Shown here: positions 1 through 7,831 of the stretch, piece after piece
Layout of the letters: each line of letters begins with the position of its first letter
Position numbering within the stretch: position 1 is the stretch's first letter
DNA from: JBAXXL01 sp038206725
Lineage (GTDB): Bacteria; Bacteroidota; Ignavibacteria; Kapaibacteriales; UBA2268
Assembly: GCA_038206725.1 (NCBI GenBank)
Contig: JBBRAO010000010.1
Location: 1-64,000 of the forward strand
Direction of reading: 5' to 3'
DNA length: 64,000 nucleotides
Made by a program: the position numbers and the translations under genes
The notes under the pieces: model-generated
Databases searched by the model: none
What the model was told of the DNA's origin: nothing
The model's input: only the letters and a program-made list of their open reading frames with translations

Positions 1-30
1 ATAATTTTTATTTCTTCCCATTGGCAATAA

Positions 31-63
31 AAAAAAAGCCCCACCGTTTGTGTTGGCAGGGCT
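31..63 (-). terminator. Probable rho-independent terminator
   Basis: An imperfect hairpin (AGCCC at 37-41 pairing with GGGCT at 59-63, plus an inner CC/GG) is followed on the minus strand by a run of T (the A run at about 29-37 on the plus strand). It lies downstream of the minus-strand fibre-like gene and is a second possible end for its transcript. Confidence 0.45.
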
Positions 64-147
64 GTTAAAAACAAATATTGTAAAATGTTGAAAAAAATAG
101 TGATTGTTTTTGTAGGAAAGGCTGATTTAGGGTCATAGCAATAAACA

Positions 148-181
148 AAATGTCCGATTCCTGCTGTGGAATTGGACATTT
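148..181 (-). terminator. Hairpin terminator after the fibre-like gene
   Basis: An 11-bp inverted repeat (TGTCCGATTCC at 151-161, GGAATTGGACA at 168-178, with one G.T pair) is extended by A/T pairs on both sides. It begins 25 bases past the stop codon of the minus-strand gene at 206-1660. It is the likely main terminator of that gene. Confidence 0.6.
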
Positions 182-205
182 GTGAGAATTACAGTATTAT
201 GCGTT

Positions 206-1660
206 TTAGTTCAGTTTTATAATCGATATTTGAGTATTCACACCTGGCACAGGTCTGTCTATATCTACGGCTGAGGCATTTCTTAATTTAATTACAGCGC
301 CGGCGGCTAAACTTAAAATTGCTGTACCGTGATAATTATGAATGGCGCTTACAAAATGAATTCTTGTGCTTTCATCAACAACATCATTGACAGTAATCAC
401 CAAAGCCGCACCGATATTATTAATTACATTGATACCGTAGTCAATTTTATAGATACCCGCATCGGGTACGGTAATTCCTGTAGTACTGATTGTATGAGTT
501 ATCCCACTCATCGGTCCGTTGGACGACAATACTATATCGGTATTTGCGGACTGTGTTCCACCGACCTTATCGTAGCAATAAGCATAAATTTGACCACATG
601 GTGTTTTCCAACTTAAATCGCTCGGGGTTGCTCCCGCCGTTAAAACTTGTCCTGTAGTACCAGCTGAAGGAGGCAGAGTCAATGTATATGGAGTTGTCGT
701 CCCTGCGGCAAGAATTCCCACAGTACCCGAAGTTGCTCCGTTAAGAGTTACCGTTCCTGTGAAAGTTGGAGAAGCTTTCGGAGCTAAAAGAGTTAAATCC
801 GGTTTATTAGCGATTGAATTACCACCAGAACTAGAAGTCCAATCTATATATTGGGCTGTTAAACCACTGGCGCTACCAGAGATGTTGCCTGACACATTTG
901 CACCGGTTAAACTTGTTAAACCTGAACCATTACCGGTAGGAGTTAAATAGTCCGTTCCAGCGACGGCAATTGATAATGCGCCTGTAGTTGTGGTTGATTT
1001 TAAAATTCCTGTACCAAGAGCCGAAGTTCCGGCTGAATAGTCCGTACCTGACATTGCGGCTGAAATTGCTGTTGCACCGCCCTTTAACATTCCTGTAATC
1101 GAGGTTGAAATAGTAATAGCTGGAGTAGTCGTCTGTGTAGCAACAGAACCCGAAAAACCGTTAGCCGAAACAACGGATGTGTTCGTTACCGTTCCATTAG
1201 TAGCCGGTGCCGCCCAAGCAACCGTACCGGCAGTTGTTGTTAAAACGTCTCCGTTTGTTAGGGATGGAGAAATTTCAGGAGGATCTATCATAGCACCAAA
1301 AAGTGCCTGTTTGGCGATAATTACTTCCATTCGTTCGATTAATATTACTGTCGTTCCATAAGTTACTCGAACTAGATAATTCGCATTGTAATCGCAAGAT
1401 GTCCAAGCAGGCGCTGTTGTCGAATTAAGCACAAATGAAATGACTCCGTTGTAGTCTGTTGGAACATTCCCACCACTATTAAAAGTGATGTTTTTTGGTG
1501 TTTCAAATGCTAAGCCAGAAGATTGAAGGATACTGATTGTTAATGGTTTACCGGTTGTTTCAACTCCTGTTGCTATGGAAATCCTGATAGGATCTAATGA
1601 TCCAGAAGCCGAAACTGCCCATATCATCAACAGGGCAAATATTGAAAAAAATCTTTTCAT
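206..1660 (-). CDS. Secreted fibre-like protein with C1q/TNF-like C-terminal domain
   Basis: This encodes 484 residues beginning with a clear signal peptide (MKRFFSIFALLMIWAVSASG). Residues about 22-115 look like a beta-rich N-terminal domain found in secreted Bacteroidota proteins. The middle (about 130-350) is low-complexity Gly/Ser/Thr/Ala, with phrases such as TTTTGALSIAVAGTDY and GTTGQVLTAG that resemble phage tail fibres. The last roughly 130 residues (from CYDKVGGTQSANTDI) resemble the trimeric C1q/TNF-like beta jelly roll of BclA-type proteins (PDAGIYKIDYGINV, then LAAGAVIKLRNAS). An exported trimeric surface fibre is the inferred role. No T9SS tail is visible. The gene is alone on its strand with its own terminators. 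The repetitive middle could have been exchanged with phage or other fibres. The function is not otherwise recognisable. Confidence 0.6.
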   Translation of the reverse strand: MKRFFSIFALLMIWAVSASGSLDPIRISIATGVETTGKPLTISILQSSGLAFETPKNITFNSGGNVPTDYNGVISFVLNSTTAPAWTSCDYNANYLVRVTYGTTVILIERMEVIIAKQALFGAMIDPPEISPSLTNGDVLTTTAGTVAWAAPATNGTVTNTSVVSANGFSGSVATQTTTPAITISTSITGMLKGGATAISAAMSGTDYSAGTSALGTGILKSTTTTGALSIAVAGTDYLTPTGNGSGLTSLTGANVSGNISGSASGLTAQYIDWTSSSGGNSIANKPDLTLLAPKASPTFTGTVTLNGATSGTVGILAAGTTTPYTLTLPPSAGTTGQVLTAGATPSDLSWKTPCGQIYAYCYDKVGGTQSANTDIVLSSNGPMSGITHTISTTGITVPDAGIYKIDYGINVINNIGAALVITVNDVVDESTRIHFVSAIHNYHGTAILSLAAGAVIKLRNASAVDIDRPVPGVNTQISIIKLN

Positions 1661-1672
1661 CGAACAATCCTC

Positions 1673-1795
1673 AAAAAAATTAAAAAACTTTTTATTTTTT
1701 GAATTATGTCTAATTTAAATAAATATTTGACACAAAAAAATTAAAAAACTCTTTTTATTTTTTGAATTATCTCTAAATTAATATAATTGTTTGAT
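1673..1795. repeat. Imperfect 61-bp tandem duplication
   Basis: Two adjacent copies (1673-1733 and 1734-1795) share a start AAAAAAATTAAAAAACT followed by a T-rich block, TTTTTTGAATTAT and an A/T-rich tail ending TTTGA. They differ by one inserted base and scattered substitutions. They lie in the 380-bp gene-free stretch between the divergent fibre gene and the porin gene. Apart from this duplication and the Pho-box array further right, nothing else is recognisable there. Confidence 0.65.
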
Positions 1796-1930
1796 AAAAA
1801 AAAATAAGTAATGTAAAATAATGAAAATATACAAGTGATTCGATAATTAAATTTGGCTAATAGGTTGGTAAAAAAAAATCATTCAAAATTCTTATACTTT
1901 GACCAACCGATTATTTTTTTAAATTAAAAC

Positions 1931-1987
1931 ATTAACCAAATCTTAACACTTGCTTAACACAATCTTGATTTTGGGGTTGTAATTTTG
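1931..1987 (+). promoter_or_regulatory. Candidate Pho-box array and -7 element of the porin gene
   Basis: Four direct repeats start at 1931 (ATTAACC), 1942 (CTTAACA), 1953 (CTTAACA) and 1964 (CTTGATT), exactly 11 bp apart. The last starts 16 bp before TAATTTTG (1980-1987), a match to the Bacteroidota -7 element TAnnTTTG. There is no TTTG at the usual -33 position, as expected for an activator-dependent promoter. The pstS promoter has the same layout. PhoB/PhoP-family regulators bind 11-bp-spaced direct repeats (TTAACA in Bacillus), so a phosphate-starvation operator is inferred. Confidence 0.7.
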
Positions 1988-2040
1988 TATTGTAATTAAA
2001 ATGAAAAATATGTTTTTTAAAATAATTTTTTGGAGTATTT

Positions 2041-3288
2041 ATGAAATACAAATTAATAGTAATGAGCTTGATTGTAGTATTCTTTGCAATGAACAATCCA
2101 GCTTGGTCACAAGAAGGTAACGGCGCCGAAGAAACTAAAGCGCAAGTTGAAAGCCTTAACGAAAATGTTTCGACATTAAACACCGACGTAGCAAACTTGA
2201 AGAAATTGAAAATATCCGGCTATCTACAAGTGCAATACGAAAACTCGGAAGCTGCAAAAGGTATAGGAACAAGCCCCTACAACTCGACAGACATTGTATC
2301 AAGTAGAATACGTATTCGCCGTAGTAGATTGAAATTTGCTTACGACGCAGGATTAACCCAAGTTGTAATACAAGGCGATTTTTCGAATGAAAAATTCGAA
2401 TTAAAAGATGCTTACTTAAAAATAACCGATCCTTGGACAAAGATTTTCGCTCTACAAGCAGGCGTGTTCAACCGTCCTAATTACGAAGTTGAGTATTCAT
2501 CGAGCCAAAGAGAATCAATGGAACGCTCGACAGTAATCAGAAATTTATATCCGGGTGAACGTGACTTAGGCGCAATGCTTATAGTAGAGCCGGATGATAT
2601 GTTCAAATTACAAGTTGCCGCTTTTCAAAACACACAACAAGGCACCTACAAACAATTCTTCCCTAACTCTAACCAATCTAAAGTTTACTATATGGCTCGT
2701 TTGACAAAATCATTGTCATTCCAAAAAGCCGGTTTCGGTATTGACTTTGGAGTGAACGCTCGTATCGGTAATGTAATTGCAAACACAGCTAAAGTTTTCA
2801 CAAGCGATATGCCTACAAAAGTAAAAGCGGATTCCACTACTTATTCAGTCGGCTCAGCATTAGCAAAAACTTGGTTCGGTGCGGAAGCTCAGATTTATTG
2901 GGATTTCTTAGGCGGAATGAAATTAACAGGTGAGTATATGATGGGCTCAAATGTAGATGATTTATCGACAGCAACACCTGCCGGTGCTATTAGAATGCGC
3001 GATTTCAGCGGTTACTATGTTATGTTAGTTAAGAATGTAACAAAAGATTGGCAAATTGCCGCAAAATACGATTCATATAATCCTAACACAAAGATTGATG
3101 CTTCAAAAATAGACAATACTAAAGATTTAGCGTTCAGCACAATTGGTGTTGGTATCCATAACTACTCATTCTCAAATGTTAGAATATCATTATGGTATGA
3201 CATTAACAAAACAGTAACAAAAGCAGGTCTTTTGGATGAAGATCCTAAAGATAATTTACTTACTTGCAGAGTTCAGTATAAATTTTAA
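2041..3288 (+). CDS. Phosphate-selective porin (OprP/OprO family)
   Basis: This is a 415-residue outer-membrane beta-barrel protein. A signal peptide (about residues 1-23, ending NPAWSQ) is followed by a short coiled-coil stretch (ETKAQVESLNENVSTLNTDVANL broken over residues about 31-55), then the barrel starting KISGYLQVQYE. The C-terminus CRVQYKF ends in an aromatic residue, as outer-membrane barrels do. The segment RIRIRRSRLKF and the later KNVTKDWQIAAKYDSYNP fit the OprP/OprO phosphate-porin family. It would bring phosphate across the outer membrane and sits directly upstream of pstS with a matching Pho-box promoter. A GGAG motif 5 bases before the start supports the ATG used. The specific substrate (phosphate or polyphosphate) is inferred from context. 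Confidence 0.75.
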   Translation: MKYKLIVMSLIVVFFAMNNPAWSQEGNGAEETKAQVESLNENVSTLNTDVANLKKLKISGYLQVQYENSEAAKGIGTSPYNSTDIVSSRIRIRRSRLKFAYDAGLTQVVIQGDFSNEKFELKDAYLKITDPWTKIFALQAGVFNRPNYEVEYSSSQRESMERSTVIRNLYPGERDLGAMLIVEPDDMFKLQVAAFQNTQQGTYKQFFPNSNQSKVYYMARLTKSLSFQKAGFGIDFGVNARIGNVIANTAKVFTSDMPTKVKADSTTYSVGSALAKTWFGAEAQIYWDFLGGMKLTGEYMMGSNVDDLSTATPAGAIRMRDFSGYYVMLVKNVTKDWQIAAKYDSYNPNTKIDASKIDNTKDLAFSTIGVGIHNYSFSNVRISLWYDINKTVTKAGLLDEDPKDNLLTCRVQYKF

Positions 3289-3290
3289 TT

Positions 3291-3347
3291 CTTAACTGAA
3301 TCTTAACACAAAGCAAACAGAATCTTCATACTAATTAACGAATTTTG
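3291..3347 (+). promoter_or_regulatory. Candidate Pho-box array and -7 element of pstS
   Basis: Four 11-bp-spaced repeats start at 3291 (CTTAACT), 3302 (CTTAACA), 3313 (GCAAACA) and 3324 (CTTCATA). The last begins 16 bp before GAATTTTG (3340-3347), which matches TAnnTTTG except for its first base and is followed by TAT as in the porin promoter. Both the spacing and the distance to the -7 element are identical to the porin promoter, which makes chance unlikely. Confidence 0.72.
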
Positions 3348-3386
3348 TATTATAAAATAATGAAAAATAATAAAAGGTATAAAAAA

Positions 3387-4199
3387 ATGATAAAGAAAAG
3401 TCTTATAGTAGCTTTAATAGCAGTAATAGCAGTTGGTTTCTACGGTTTTATGGCACAGGAAAAAATAACTGTAAAGGGTTCGGACACCATAGTAATCCTA
3501 TCACAAAGATGGGCGGAAACATATATGGCCTCCCATCCTGAAGTATCAATTCAAGTAACAGGCGGTGGTTCGGGAACCGGCATATCAGCACTAATTAACG
3601 GTACCACAGATATCTGCAACGCTTCACGCCCAATGAAACAATCTGAAATTCAAAAATTAAAAGAAAGATTTGGCACTTTAGGTGTTGAAATCCCTTGTGC
3701 TAAAGACGGCGTAACAATTTATTTAAACGAAAATAATTCAGTTACGAACCTTACTATGGATCAATTGAAAAAAATCTACACTGGTAAAATAACAAATTGG
3801 AAAGCCCTTGGTGGTAATGACGAGAAAATAATCGTTTACTCACGCGAAAACAACTCCGGTACTTATGTATTTGTTAAGGACAATGTTTTAAAAGGTCAAG
3901 ACTACGCCCCATCTTGTCAAAACTTACCGGGTACAGCCGCTGTTGTAAACGCTGTATCGAAAGATAAAAACGGAATTGGTTACGGTGGTCACGGTTATAG
4001 CAAAGGTGTTAGAATGTGCAATATAAATGGTATTGAACCAAATGAAGCTAACATTGGCAGTGGCAAATATCCTATTTCAAGAAATTTATATATGTATGTA
4101 AGAAATAGACCAACTGGCAATATGAAAAAATTTATTGACTGGATACTAAGCAAAGAAGGTCAAGAAGTAGTTACTAAAGTTGGGTATTTCCCACTTTAG
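3387..4199 (+). CDS. pstS: Phosphate ABC transporter, periplasmic phosphate-binding protein
   Basis: This encodes the 270-residue phosphate-binding subunit of the Pst transporter. After an uncleaved or signal-type hydrophobic N-terminus (residues about 5-21) comes TVKGSDTIVILSQRWAE, then the phosphate-binding loops VTGGGSGTGISALI and DICNASRPM, and later YSRENNSGTYVFVKD. No lipobox cysteine is seen. An in-frame TTG at 3345 and an ATG at 3360 lie upstream. The ATG at 3387 is chosen because it starts the hydrophobic segment and has an AAAAGG motif 9 bases before it, and because the others fall within or immediately after the predicted promoter. It is the first gene of pstS-C-A-B-phoU-kinase. 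Confidence 0.88.
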   Translation: MIKKSLIVALIAVIAVGFYGFMAQEKITVKGSDTIVILSQRWAETYMASHPEVSIQVTGGGSGTGISALINGTTDICNASRPMKQSEIQKLKERFGTLGVEIPCAKDGVTIYLNENNSVTNLTMDQLKKIYTGKITNWKALGGNDEKIIVYSRENNSGTYVFVKDNVLKGQDYAPSCQNLPGTAAVVNAVSKDKNGIGYGGHGYSKGVRMCNINGIEPNEANIGSGKYPISRNLYMYVRNRPTGNMKKFIDWILSKEGQEVVTKVGYFPL

Positions 4200-4225
4200 T
4201 TGAAAATTGAAAGTTGAAAGTTGAA

Positions 4226-4320
4226 AATGAGAATCAAGCTGAAAGCCTGAAATAAAATAGCCGGGGGCAGCGCCCCCGGTTGGATTAATATAAAACTTAC
4301 CAGCCTGAAAAGCTGGAACA
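4226..4320. repeat. Extragenic hairpin repeat between pstS and pstC
   Basis: A perfect GC-rich hairpin (CCGGGGGC at 4261-4268, loop AGC, GCCCCCGG at 4272-4279) is flanked by CTGAAAGCCTGAAA on the left and by a second small hairpin CCAGCctgaaaaGCTGG on the right (from 4304). This CTGAAAG-plus-GC-hairpin layout resembles short repeats dispersed in many FCB genomes. The stem could attenuate transcription from pstS into the permease genes, giving more binding protein than permease. That role is an inference. Confidence 0.5.
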
Positions 4321-4352
4321 AAATAAATAAGTAAAGAATCAAAATAGGATTT

Positions 4353-5789
4353 ATGGAAGATATAAAGTATAATAATGAAGTTTTTGAAAAGTCAGAATTA
4401 GAAACTAATTCAGAAAATGAAGAGAACGTCAACAAAATTAAGATAAACCGCTTTCTGACTCATAAGCCGTTGAAATACGGAAAGAAATTCTATTTTGGCG
4501 AATTTATGGCGGAAAATGTAATCAGAATAATAGCCCTTTTTTCGATTTGTTCGATATTGGCTATTTTTTACTATGTGTTCCAAGAAGCGACTTACGCTTT
4601 CAAAAGCCCGAAAGTAGAAAAAGTTAAAGCAGAAACTACCGAACCTGAGAATACCGGCGGTGAATTAAAGCAAGAAACTTATGGAGCCTCTTCATCAGAA
4701 AGTGAAAGTAGTGGCGAGTTGGTTCAAGAAACTTACGGCTCACCATCTAAGAAGGAAACCGACGGTGAGTTGGTTCAGGAAACTTATGGTAAGACTTCCA
4801 CCAAGGAAAGCGGTGGTGAGTTAAAACAAGAAACCTATGGTAAAACTACGACTACATCTGATGGCGGTGAATTAGTTCAAGAAACTTATGGAACTACAAA
4901 ACCAAAAGAAAACCCTGGTCCAGTTGTCGAAATGTCCTCAACCGAGGGTGAATCGGAGCAAATGTCAAACTCCGAAGAGAATGCAAATTCCGAAAAGCCG
5001 ATTGATTTCGTAAAAATAATGATGCCAAATGATTATGTGGACAATAAACCGACTTATGTGTGGCAACCGATAAGCGAAGTACCGAAATACAGTTTTATAC
5101 CCCTCTTTATAGGCGCTTTGAAAGTAACTTTAATCGGACTTTTATTCGCTGCACCGTTAGCGATTTTGGCGGCGATATTCACAGTCGCATTCGCTCCAAA
5201 ATGGCTGAAAGAAATAATAAAACCGGCAATCGAGATTTTAGCGGGATTCCCATCGGTAGTGATAGGTTTCTTTTGCTTGATGACATTAGCTACACTTGTT
5301 CAATCAGTCTTTGATACAACTTTTAGATTGAATTCATTTGTCGGTGGTTTGGGTATGGCTATGGCTGTTATACCAATAATCTACACTATTACTGAAGACG
5401 CGCTTTCCGCGGTTCCTAACTATATGCGTTTCGCGAGTCTCGCTCTTGGTGCTTCTCGTTGGCAGACCGCTTGGAAGGTATTACTACCAGCCGCCGCACC
5501 GGGAGTATTTGCCGCTTTGATTTTAGGCTTTGGACGTGCATTTGGCGAAACAATGATTGCGCTAATGGCAACAGGAAACGCGGCATTGGTATCGGGTAAT
5601 ATATTTGAATCTGTTCGAACGATGGCGGCGACTATCGGAGCGGAGATGGCGGAGGTTGAATTTCGCAGTATCCACTACGGAGTGCTGTTTTTAATCGGCG
5701 CAGTACTGTTTGCAGTTACTTTCTCCCTTAACGCCTTAGCTGAGTTTTATGTAAGGAAAAAATTAATGAAAAAATTTCAGGGGCAATAA
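4353..5789 (+). CDS. pstC: Phosphate ABC transporter permease PstC with repeat-bearing insert
   Basis: This is a 478-residue inner-membrane permease of the Pst system, well above the usual 300-340. A charged N-terminus leads to TM1 (about residues 53-76). Then comes a hydrophilic insert (about 84-235) containing five copies of GEL(V/K)QETYG at 103, 121, 138, 155 and 172 (period 17-18). The normal permease core follows from about residue 247, with the EAA-type loop LGASRWQTAWKVLLPAAAPG. The insert should face the periplasm, next to where PstS docks. The stop codon overlaps the pstA start by one base (TAATG), indicating translational coupling. The transport role is secure. The function of the repeats is unknown. 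Confidence 0.85.
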   Translation: MEDIKYNNEVFEKSELETNSENEENVNKIKINRFLTHKPLKYGKKFYFGEFMAENVIRIIALFSICSILAIFYYVFQEATYAFKSPKVEKVKAETTEPENTGGELKQETYGASSSESESSGELVQETYGSPSKKETDGELVQETYGKTSTKESGGELKQETYGKTTTTSDGGELVQETYGTTKPKENPGPVVEMSSTEGESEQMSNSEENANSEKPIDFVKIMMPNDYVDNKPTYVWQPISEVPKYSFIPLFIGALKVTLIGLLFAAPLAILAAIFTVAFAPKWLKEIIKPAIEILAGFPSVVIGFFCLMTLATLVQSVFDTTFRLNSFVGGLGMAMAVIPIIYTITEDALSAVPNYMRFASLALGASRWQTAWKVLLPAAAPGVFAALILGFGRAFGETMIALMATGNAALVSGNIFESVRTMAATIGAEMAEVEFRSIHYGVLFLIGAVLFAVTFSLNALAEFYVRKKLMKKFQGQ

Positions 5790-6985
5790 TGGCTTATATC
5801 ATTTTAATATTGTTGATTGTTGTTATAGTTGCGGTTTATTTCTTTAAAAAGAAACTATCGCTGACCCAAAATAAAAAAATCAATGAAAGATTCTTTGTTT
5901 CATTGACCGGACTTTCCGCAGTCTTTATCATAGTTTTTATTGGCTACCTTCTGCTTCATATATTCCTTTTAGGTAAAGGTAGTTTGTCGTGGGAGTTTCT
6001 GACAACACCACCCAAGGACGGCTTAACCGGCGGAGGTATATTTCCGGCAATAGTTGGAACTTCATTACTTGTGATGATTATGTCAATTATAGGTGTGCCG
6101 ATTGGTACAATTACCGCGATATACTTGGTTGAATATGCAAAGGAAAATTCGATAATCACAAAATCCATTCGGTTTGCAGTAAACACATTGGCGGGTGTAC
6201 CTTCGATTGTTTTCGGATTGTTCGGATTGGGTTTCTTTATCGGGGTAGTTGGTAAACAGATGGATGTGGTTGAAGCGAATAACCGAATTTCAAAAATGGA
6301 AAGAGTGTTTGAACAGCAAGGTTCACCATTTGCCGATGACGGCAAAGCAACAGGAACAGAGATTCAACAATTGCTCGAGAAAAACGATAAAGAGTATTGG
6401 CTCAAACAAACAGAAAAAATTAAAATTCTTACAGAAATTTACGGTGCAGGCAATCCGATACCAAAAGCCGGCGCAATGAAATTCTTCAAAGAACGCATTC
6501 AACCAAATTGGGGACAACCTTCGTTAATTTGGGCAGCTCTGACTATGGCTTTGCTAACATTGCCTGTTGTGATAGTCTCAGTTGAAGAAGCAATAAAAAC
6601 AATACCACGCGATTTGCGGGAAGCAAGTTTAGCACTTGGCGCAACGAAATTTATGACTATTTTGCGAGTTGTTTTGCCGGGAGCTTTACCCGGTATTTTG
6701 ACAGGTACGATTTTGACAATAGGTAGGGGAGCCGGTGAAGTAGCACCGATATTGTTTACGGGTGTTGCCTATTACCTGCCTGATTTACCGAAAGCGGCAA
6801 CATCGCAATTTATGCACTTAGGTTACCATATATATGTTTTGGCGACGCAGTCAACAAATGTTGATTTGACCAAATCCTTACAATATGCTACTACGTTTGT
6901 ACTTTTAGCATTGACATTCGTTTTAAACTTCACTGCTGTAATGATACGCTCGAAAATACGTAGAAGAGTGGGAAACAACAATTAG
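5789..6985 (+). CDS. pstA: Phosphate ABC transporter permease PstA with internal insert
   Basis: This is the second permease of the Pst complex, 398 residues against about 280-300 in the family. TM segments lie near residues 3-18, 36-60, 85-115 and 130-153. A hydrophilic insert of about 90 residues follows (155-243, with VEANNRISKMERVFEQQ and KGATG-type Gly/Lys stretches). The core then resumes with TMs and the EAA loop LREASLALGATKFMTILRVV (about 276-295), which contacts PstB. It is coupled to pstC by a one-base overlap. Together with the PstC insert, this suggests the two permeases carry matching extra domains. Confidence 0.86.
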   Translation: MAYIILILLIVVIVAVYFFKKKLSLTQNKKINERFFVSLTGLSAVFIIVFIGYLLLHIFLLGKGSLSWEFLTTPPKDGLTGGGIFPAIVGTSLLVMIMSIIGVPIGTITAIYLVEYAKENSIITKSIRFAVNTLAGVPSIVFGLFGLGFFIGVVGKQMDVVEANNRISKMERVFEQQGSPFADDGKATGTEIQQLLEKNDKEYWLKQTEKIKILTEIYGAGNPIPKAGAMKFFKERIQPNWGQPSLIWAALTMALLTLPVVIVSVEEAIKTIPRDLREASLALGATKFMTILRVVLPGALPGILTGTILTIGRGAGEVAPILFTGVAYYLPDLPKAATSQFMHLGYHIYVLATQSTNVDLTKSLQYATTFVLLALTFVLNFTAVMIRSKIRRRVGNNN

Positions 6986-7019
6986 AAATTTAATTATTAT
7001 TAAATAGATTTTAAATAAT

Positions 7020-7781
7020 ATGAAAAGTAATATAAAAATAAGTACTCAGGAATTGAACCTTTTTTACGGTGCTAAGCAAGCTCTTACTAATATCACATTG
7101 GATATACTGGAAAATCAAGTTACAGCTTTTATAGGACCCTCCGGTTGCGGAAAATCAACATTTATCCGTACTTTGAACCGTATGAACGATTTGATTGATG
7201 GTGTAAAAATCACAGGCAAGGTGATAATCGACGGAATCGATATTTACGATAAAAACATCGATGTGGTTCAGCTTAGAAAACGTATAGGAATGGTTTTTCA
7301 AAAGTCTAACCCCTTCCCGAAGTCAATTTATGATAATGTGGCTTATGGTCCGCGAGTAAATGGAATAACCGATAAAAATAAATTAGATGAAATAGTTGAG
7401 CAATCCTTAAAGCGCGCCGCGATATGGGAAGAAACCAAAGATAGATTGAAAAGTTCGGCTTTGGGTTTCTCCGGCGGTCAACAGCAAAGAGTATGTATTG
7501 CGCGTTGCTTGGCGGTAAATCCCGATGTGATTTTAATGGACGAACCAGCAAGTGCTTTGGATCCGATATCCACCTCGAAAATAGAAGAGTTGGTTCACGA
7601 GTTGAAAGAACATTATACAATCGTGATTGTTACGCATAATATGCAACAAGCCGCGCGTATAAGTGATTACACAGCATTCTTTTATCTTGGTGAACTAATA
7701 GAATACGACAAAACAAAAAAGATTTTTACAAACCCATCGAACAAAAAAACAGAAGAATATGTAACCGGAAGATTTGGTTAG
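7020..7781 (+). CDS. pstB: Phosphate ABC transporter ATP-binding protein
   Basis: This is the 253-residue ATPase that powers phosphate import. It has Walker A GPSGCGKST (39-47), the Q-loop in GMVFQKSNPFPKSIYDNV, the ABC signature LGFSGGQQQR, Walker B VILMDEP, and the D-loop SALDP with switch histidine in VTHNMQQA. Length and sequence are ordinary for PstB. It lies 34 bases after pstA and 50 before phoU in the same operon. Confidence 0.95.
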   Translation: MKSNIKISTQELNLFYGAKQALTNITLDILENQVTAFIGPSGCGKSTFIRTLNRMNDLIDGVKITGKVIIDGIDIYDKNIDVVQLRKRIGMVFQKSNPFPKSIYDNVAYGPRVNGITDKNKLDEIVEQSLKRAAIWEETKDRLKSSALGFSGGQQQRVCIARCLAVNPDVILMDEPASALDPISTSKIEELVHELKEHYTIVIVTHNMQQAARISDYTAFFYLGELIEYDKTKKIFTNPSNKKTEEYVTGRFG

Positions 7782-7831
7782 AATTCTTTTATTTATTAAT
7801 TTGTAATTAAAATATTGAACAAAGGTCAAAA

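Noticed and set aside
329..616. Plus-strand reading frame opposite the fibre gene
   Set aside because: It has no protein family features and lies entirely inside a convincing minus-strand gene.
4656..4892. Repeats in pstC as a CRISPR or minisatellite outside a gene
   Set aside because: They are in frame within one continuous protein, with divergent linkers; the DNA is coding.
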